This document shows, piece by piece, positions 58,585 to 64,000 of a DNA stretch of 64,000 nt. Position 1 is the first letter of the stretch. The number at the start of each line of letters is the position of its first letter. The notes under the pieces are model-generated. The model did not search any database. It saw only the letters and a program-made list of their open reading frames with translations, and was not told where the DNA came from. A program made the translations under genes and the position numbers. Source of the DNA: Triatoma infestans (taxonomy: Eukaryota > Arthropoda > Insecta > Hemiptera > Reduviidae); contig JAAEAF010014502.1 in NCBI GenBank assembly GCA_011037195.1, forward strand, positions 1-64,000, written 5' to 3'.

Positions 58585-58925
58585 AAGAAACTTTATTCAG
58601 CGCATAAAGGCAACGAGGCAGCGGATGGGTTGAGAAACTGAAGACTCACTTGGATAATTCTGTGGCGTATTAAACTGCCTCATAAGGGCAATTCATGAAC
58701 GTACAAGCCTCACAACTAGTGGTTTAAATAAATTCAGATCTGAAATGGGCGAAAAACTTCTGAATTTCAAGCAGAATTACTTCAACAAGATATGGCCAAT
58801 TAGAATGATTTTCAGCCGAATTATGGGCATCAAGTTATGTTTAGAAGCAAATGCAACTTTTGCAGGCGATAGCCTCTGTAAATTTTGTCAGGAAGAAGGT
58901 GTTATATGTGTTTTATTTGTATGAA
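58585..58925 (+). pseudogene. LINE RNase H / C-terminus fragment (R1/I-like)
   Basis: Plus strand. SAHKGNEAADGL (RNase H Asp box), a stop, then EMGEKLLNFKQNYFNKIWP, RMIFSRIMGIKLCLE and CKFCQEEGVICVLF (start of the Cys-His motif). The order fits an R1-like C-terminus, but similarity is weak. Confidence 0.5.
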
Positions 58926-60055
58926 AGGCTTGTTTGTCTGCGGCCTTTCCTCAAGGAACAAAAAATCAATCTTTTCAAGCTTCATGAAGAAAGTATCGCT
59001 TCTCCAGTTTCCAAAGTCTTCATTAAACAAAGGGATCTGCAGAGTGTACCAAAAAAAAATGGGTCTCAATAGATCCATCGCACCCATGGTGAATAGCCAA
59101 GATCCTTACTTAATCTATGTTTACCAAAAATTTATAGAAAATATTCGGACTTGAGAGGTGAAAAAAAATAGTATTACAAAACCGTAAAATGTCTGCGTTC
59201 GAACTTCCTGAAGTTTTTTCTTTTTGATTTGTTTACACAGAAGCATACCATAAATCAAAGTCAATAAAAATAAAGGTTGCCCCATGGAACATGAGCCGAA
59301 ACTAAAAATGTCCCTCAAATAAGCGAAATTAAATAAATGTTCCTGTTCTTTTAATTATCTAACTTCTGATCGGTTTGAAGCGTTCTCCCAACAAATTGGA
59401 GTTTTACGCCAATATTGCTGTACAATTTCAAGGGTAAACATTTCAGTGTAACCATAAAAAAAATCCTCTGTTGCTGAAGTGGAGAGAATATTTGAATCCA
59501 GTTCGAAGTAAGACGGCTGCGATTAACACCAACTTCAAGGTAATTTTCTATTTACATTACCTTAATTGAATGAGATTGATCACAAAAGTAGGTGCCATAG
59601 TTTTACCGATTAGACACCAGAATAAAACTATTAAATATTATAATACTAAATATTATAAACAACCTTACGATTTCATTCGTACTCAATTAAGTGTAGTAAA
59701 TAATGAAAGTAATTTTGCCGGATATTTAAAATACCCTCCTGTTGGAGATTACCTACTATAGTAAAGCATCTAAATATATTAAATAGCGGAAGAGATTGCT
59801 TCTGCTGGGATTCTGGTCGGCTTTCTCTTGATAAAATGGTCAAACCATTGAGTATGACACATAACAATAGGGACAAGCGACAATAGGAACTATCAAAACC
59901 CTATTGTACCTTTTAGCTCATTGTAGAAACTTTTGGTAATATCAAATCGAAACTTGTTGACTAGGAAAGTGTTTAATTCCACTGGGGGAGTAAAACCGGT
60001 TCTTTTTTTGTAATAAAACATTTTTAATAGTATCTTTTCTTTTATTACTTATTTT
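58926..60055. other. no recognised gene
   Basis: Overlapping short frames on both strands, none with known similarity. Patches at 59160-59480 may be worn family E. Confidence 0.4.
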
Positions 60056-60480
60056 ACTGCATCAGGAGGAAGTATTGCGATTATGTAAAGTTATAGAAAT
60101 AAGTTTTCATCGGATTATCTACCGGAAAAAGTTTTTCTTAAAAAAATTTCACAAAAATGGAAAACATAGATACTACCATTGTATCCGGCACGAAGATTTC
60201 CACCAAAATCCAACTCTTGCTGCGATTTTGCTTAATAGATTTTTTATCCTGAGTTTTTCGCGATATTATTTGCAAAATATCTCTCTAATGGTTTTTCTTT
60301 TAACTTCGCTTACTGCTTCGTATATAAATGTCTATTATTTGCAATATTTTTCAAGAAAATTGATTTTTAACTTGAAGCTCTTGGCAAGAACTGCAAGGTT
60401 ACCCTTCTTATTTAAAGTGCTATTTTAATCACAATGTATGTTTCTGTTAATCTTTAACTTGCAGAAGTATTTTAAGGGTA
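60056..60480 (+). repeat. family E relic
   Basis: The head ggaagtattgcgattatgta and aagttttcatcgg matches the start of plus E copies. One worn unit follows. Confidence 0.5.
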
Positions 60481-62255
60481 CCAGACGGTCTGCAATAAAG
60501 CCTAAAGATACCTGTACCTAGAGTTAAATATATAGTGAAGATTCTTCTATAAGGGTAATTGTATGTTTATTAAAAGTACCCTGTTTAAAGGAAAAGTTGA
60601 GAATTTGAAATTGTAATAAGTAAGTCTTATGAGCATATCACATCAGCTTTATTTCTTCCTTCCATACTTCTCGTTTTGTTATATTTCAATCCATTTTTGG
60701 TTGATTTTAGGTTTTGTACCTATCTGTCTATCAGTTTGTTTAACTCAATTTATAAATGCTGAACAGTTTAGAGCTACAGATTTTTAATCTTTTATCCTTC
60801 ACGACCCCCCCTAGAAATGTAATTTAACAGGCCTTCTCCTCATATAAAGTGATAAAATTATAGTTTTATATATATATGATAAAAACACGCATAAATTTTG
60901 TGCTACGCTAGTCATTCACAGTTCTTAAAAATTAATATTATTAATCGGCTCACGCGGCATACCCCTACAAAACGTTTTACCGAATTTTCCAACCGAAAAA
61001 TGGTCAGTATTTAAAAACATAAAAATAAATAAATTCAACATATGCCTCAATCTTTTCAACTGATGATAAAACTACGGAAAATGGTCATCCTTAATTTACT
61101 CATTATTATTAACAATCTTTTGTTAAAAATACCCGACACTGAAGTGTTGATCGCTTACTGATGATTGAAGGTTTTTCCCAAAGTTTTCTCCCAATCAGAC
61201 TGTCAGAAGCTGCAACAAACCCTAAACACTATTTCCGAAATATGCATCGTTAATTGTACACGAATTGCTACCATAAAAGAAATTTAATTTAGTATGAGTA
61301 CTAAATCGATAGCCGATCACTTTGATCGAACAGATAGCATGAGAAACATTGAAATAACCTTAAACCATGATCTTTTCTTATAGGAGTCATATCGAGGACA
61401 CCTGTAGAAAGGCTGCCAGCAGCTTTGAGCTTTGTTTTGAGGCGCATTTACTCGTGGATCTTTTAGTAAATCCAAAGCGGGCTAGGCTTCTACGTAACCT
61501 GGAGGCCATACTGCAAATAGGATGTTTTTAGACTTATGACTGTTTCTTGAAGATTTGATTACTGATTTGCTGTTTTTTTTTTAAGAAATTGACTGCCCTG
61601 AGGTGTAATTCCTTTTTCATGTCTCAGTCGCACATTGCGCCCTTCCATTTATTCGTTGTTCCTTTGTTTTGTCCGAAAACTCATACATAAGCGTAACAAC
61701 GACTCATTTCAAGAAGATTTTTTTATGTTTTCGTTCTCCTTAATGTTGATTTTCTAAGTCGACTGCATTGTTTAGGAAATATTTAATTATTACGAATTTA
61801 GCTTATAGTTATTTTCTATATTGTACCTCTGTGTATATTTTATTGCCATTATTATACTCACTTCAACTGATATTGGCGCTAGCCATTGTTGATACAATAA
61901 AATAAATAAACTAATGAAAGTGGAATTTCTATATCATACTAATTATATAAAGTATTCAAGCCAAAAAATGTCTGTCACACTTTTTTTCGGATGAAACGCT
62001 AGAATAATAAGATTATGCGAAAAAAATGCGGTAGTTAAATAAGATAATTTTGTCAGAATTTATAGGCCTAAAAAAACTTTGTCTTTAGCTGCCCAACTAA
62101 CTGTTTTGGAAGGAATGTTAAAATAAACCTACCCTATGCTCAGTTATGCGCATGTCTTATAAAAATATGAAGGGGTGGAGCCAATATAACCTGGATGATC
62201 TAGTTTTAAACAGATTTTAAAATTGTCTACAACTTATGGTAACTATCTATTAAAA
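60481..62255. other. no proven gene; possible LINE 3' tail near 61915
   Basis: The words ttgatacaataaaataaata at 61890-61910 look like a LINE A-rich tail, plus strand. I could not find supporting codons upstream. Confidence 0.35.
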
Positions 62256-62257
62256 AT

Positions 62258-62319
62258 ATATTATTATTATTATTATTATTATATTATCGCTATTATTATT
62301 ATTATTATTATTATTATTG
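62258..62319. repeat. (ATT)n microsatellite
   Basis: About 20 trinucleotide units with one interruption (atcgct). Confidence 0.95.
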
Positions 62320-63148
62320 TTTATGCTTTTATATGACGAGTGTGGCATTAGACCTACCTGCCGTTCTGCCGTCACCATGATAGTAGATACCTTTAACTTT
62401 CTCTCAACGAATCATTTTGATAGTATCGTATTGTTGGCTGTTCCTCAGAATTCCGATAATTCAGGCACACTATGCTCGTGATTCTTGCATGGGAAGCGAG
62501 ATCCTGATGTTTGCCGAAAAATGAAAAAGGAAAAAACCTTAAAAAATTATTTTCGCTTTGTCATTTTGTAACATTTTGTTAAAACTAAAAGAAGTTCCTC
62601 CTCTCACCACTAACTGGCAAAAGGATGTAATTAGATTAGTTGATATTGAGTTTTCATCGACAAAAAATGGACCGGAAAAACATTGTTTAATTTTTTTCCT
62701 TTTGTTAAAAATATGTAAACAGTAGAAAACAAAACAAAATAAAATAAAAAATCATAGGAAATTCAAAATTTGAATTTAAATTTAGTTGGATAATAAAATT
62801 TTTGAACCGTATTTACAGCCTTTTTTATTTTGTATTTATTTCTTTATACTTGTAATTACATTTGCTCCCAACGTTTCGACACTACATGTGTCATTGACTA
62901 GGGATTTTTTCCCTTTTGCTTTTACAATACTGAAATTAAGTTAAAAATTATACAATAATTTTTTTTTTTTTTTTTTTAATACTGTATTTATGAATGTATT
63001 ACATATTACAGCGAGTCTGGTGTATGACAATATTTGTACAACAAATATATAAATAAAAAAAATAAAAAATGTATGTATACATAAACAAAAAAAAATAATA
63101 ATAATCCAAAATAGCAGACTAGCAGTAACTAATAAATGAATAGATTAA
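62320..63148. other. AT-rich; one damaged hammerhead-like hairpin
   Basis: At 62866-62900, minus strand: TCAATGA, CAC-ATGTA-GTG within GACAC/GTGTC, GAAA, then ACGT and T. The first core bases do not match CTGANGA. A 17-base T run is at 62960-62978. No gene recognised. Confidence 0.35.
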
Positions 63149-63149
63149 T

Positions 63150-63496
63150 AACAAAAATGAGAATTATTCTTCGATACAAAATAATCTTAATTTTAACATA
63201 TTACAGATATAATAGTAAATACTGTTCAATTGCTCATTATCTGATATATTTAATAAATTTAATAGATTATCACTATCGGCTAGATCTTGTACAATATATT
63301 TACTTAAAAATTTATTTCTATATGGTAAATAAATAGGACATTCCAGCAGAAGATGATTTAAGGTCTCCAACCTATGGAGGTTACATACACAACATATCTC
63401 TTCGCTATCAATTCTGTAACTAGTACCTTCAATATACAAATTAATAATAGTCCTGTTACATAACCTTAACTGCATAATTGTTCGCTGTTTTCTAAT

Positions 63497-63547
<51 letters not shown>

Positions 63548-64000
63548 CTTTATTTCTGCAACTGTACATATATACAACAAGCAAAATTGATGTATGAATA
63601 TTGTACATATAAATAAATATATATACAAATTGGCATGAGCGATGTGAACGGCGACCATCCAGTGATGGGAGCCGCTAGTTCGCCAAGAAGGCAATCTTAC
63701 ACAGCAGCCATCCTAGGAGGCCGCCGTTCTGCACGTTTTCTAATATTATTATTATTAACTATATAGAATTCCCCTTGTCCAAAAGAGCAAATACATCTAT
63801 ACAATGGATTATAATTACTATTCAATACTCTGTTCACATCATAACTCAGAGTGTGATTAGACCATCTTTCTACTATTTCATCTTTAATTTTTGTAAGCAA
63901 CTCCACACTTATTGTCCCACCAATCGTATCAGGGTAGCCAAGAGATAGAAGTATATTATATAATCGACCAAACCACGATATATTTGTCATCTTACGATTA
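63150..64000 (-). pseudogene. LINE ORF2 C-terminus, split by an insertion; runs off the window
   Basis: Minus strand. From 63990 to 63746: SHTLSYDVNRVLNSNYNPLY, CICSFGQGEFYIVNN. After the insertion (63498-63734), QRTIMQLRLCNRTIINLYIE follows in register, then CCVC, LETLNHLLLECPIYLPYR (Cys-Cys-His-Cys) and the stop at 63164. The same order is seen in the LINE at 7255-8235 (FGIKQEYLYFNVNIKKIRLV, AQLRLAY, YIEGRKY), so they belong together. The part upstream is outside the window. Confidence 0.88.
63498..63734 (-). mobile_element. truncated Jockey-like LINE 3' end nested in the LINE, 11 bp target duplication
   Basis: GTTTTCTAATA is at 63487-63497 and again at 63735-63745. Between them lie a 49-base T run (a minus-strand A tail), ctttatttctgcaactgtac and gaccatccagtgatgggagc, similar to the 3' UTR of the LINE at 52316-53410. 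Only about 190 bp of element remain, a typical 5'-truncated insertion. The 176- and 97-codon frames here are chimeras across its borders. Confidence 0.9.

Noticed and set aside
62258..62319. Trinucleotide coding repeat
   Set aside because: (ATT)n has no open flanks; it is an ordinary microsatellite.

Overview
This is an AT-rich, gene-poor stretch of an animal genome, most likely an arthropod or another invertebrate. The evidence is the mix of tRNA-derived SINEs, LINE relics of Jockey-, R1- and RTE-like type, mariner relics, long homopolymer runs and microsatellites, with no operon-like spacing. I recognise no intact host protein-coding gene. Every protein similarity I can defend belongs to a transposable element, and each of those is truncated, frameshifted or interrupted. 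The species cannot be named from this window.

Layout. 1-2110 is a satellite array of about 83 bp monomers and 166 bp dimers. 2.5-4.4 kb holds three SINE families (A, B, C; letters are mine) and a divergent fragment matching the 5' end of 18S rRNA. 4.9-17 kb is dominated by one unclassified repeat family, 'E', made of units of about 300 bp. It is interrupted by a near-complete LINE (7110-10260) and a mariner remnant. 17.8-20.3 kb has a LINE tail and a three-level nest: SINE-B inside a foldback element inside SINE-C. 22-31.5 kb has foldback elements of families 'D' and 'F', a LINE tail with a duplicated segment beside a 110 bp inverted repeat, a 671 bp element with 32 bp terminal inverted repeats, and more E copies. 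32.1-38.1 kb is poor in recognisable repeats and has a CCAAT/GC-box/TATA cluster near 37.6 kb that could be a promoter. 38.8-64 kb returns to SINEs, F elements and LINE relics, and ends in a LINE split by a second retroelement with an 11 bp target duplication.

The most interesting signal is in the D and F foldback elements. They share terminal sequence, and the tips of their arms carry hammerhead-ribozyme-like cores: CTGANGA, a short hairpin, GAAA, then a self-complementary ACCGGT followed by C. These cores sit on both strands in palindromic pairs. Two insertions have direct repeats of about 8-13 bp, which suits a retroelement better than a classical inverted-repeat transposon. They may be non-autonomous, Penelope-like or retrozyme-like elements with very short helix III. 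One extra T before helix II in every copy is a deviation that needs testing.
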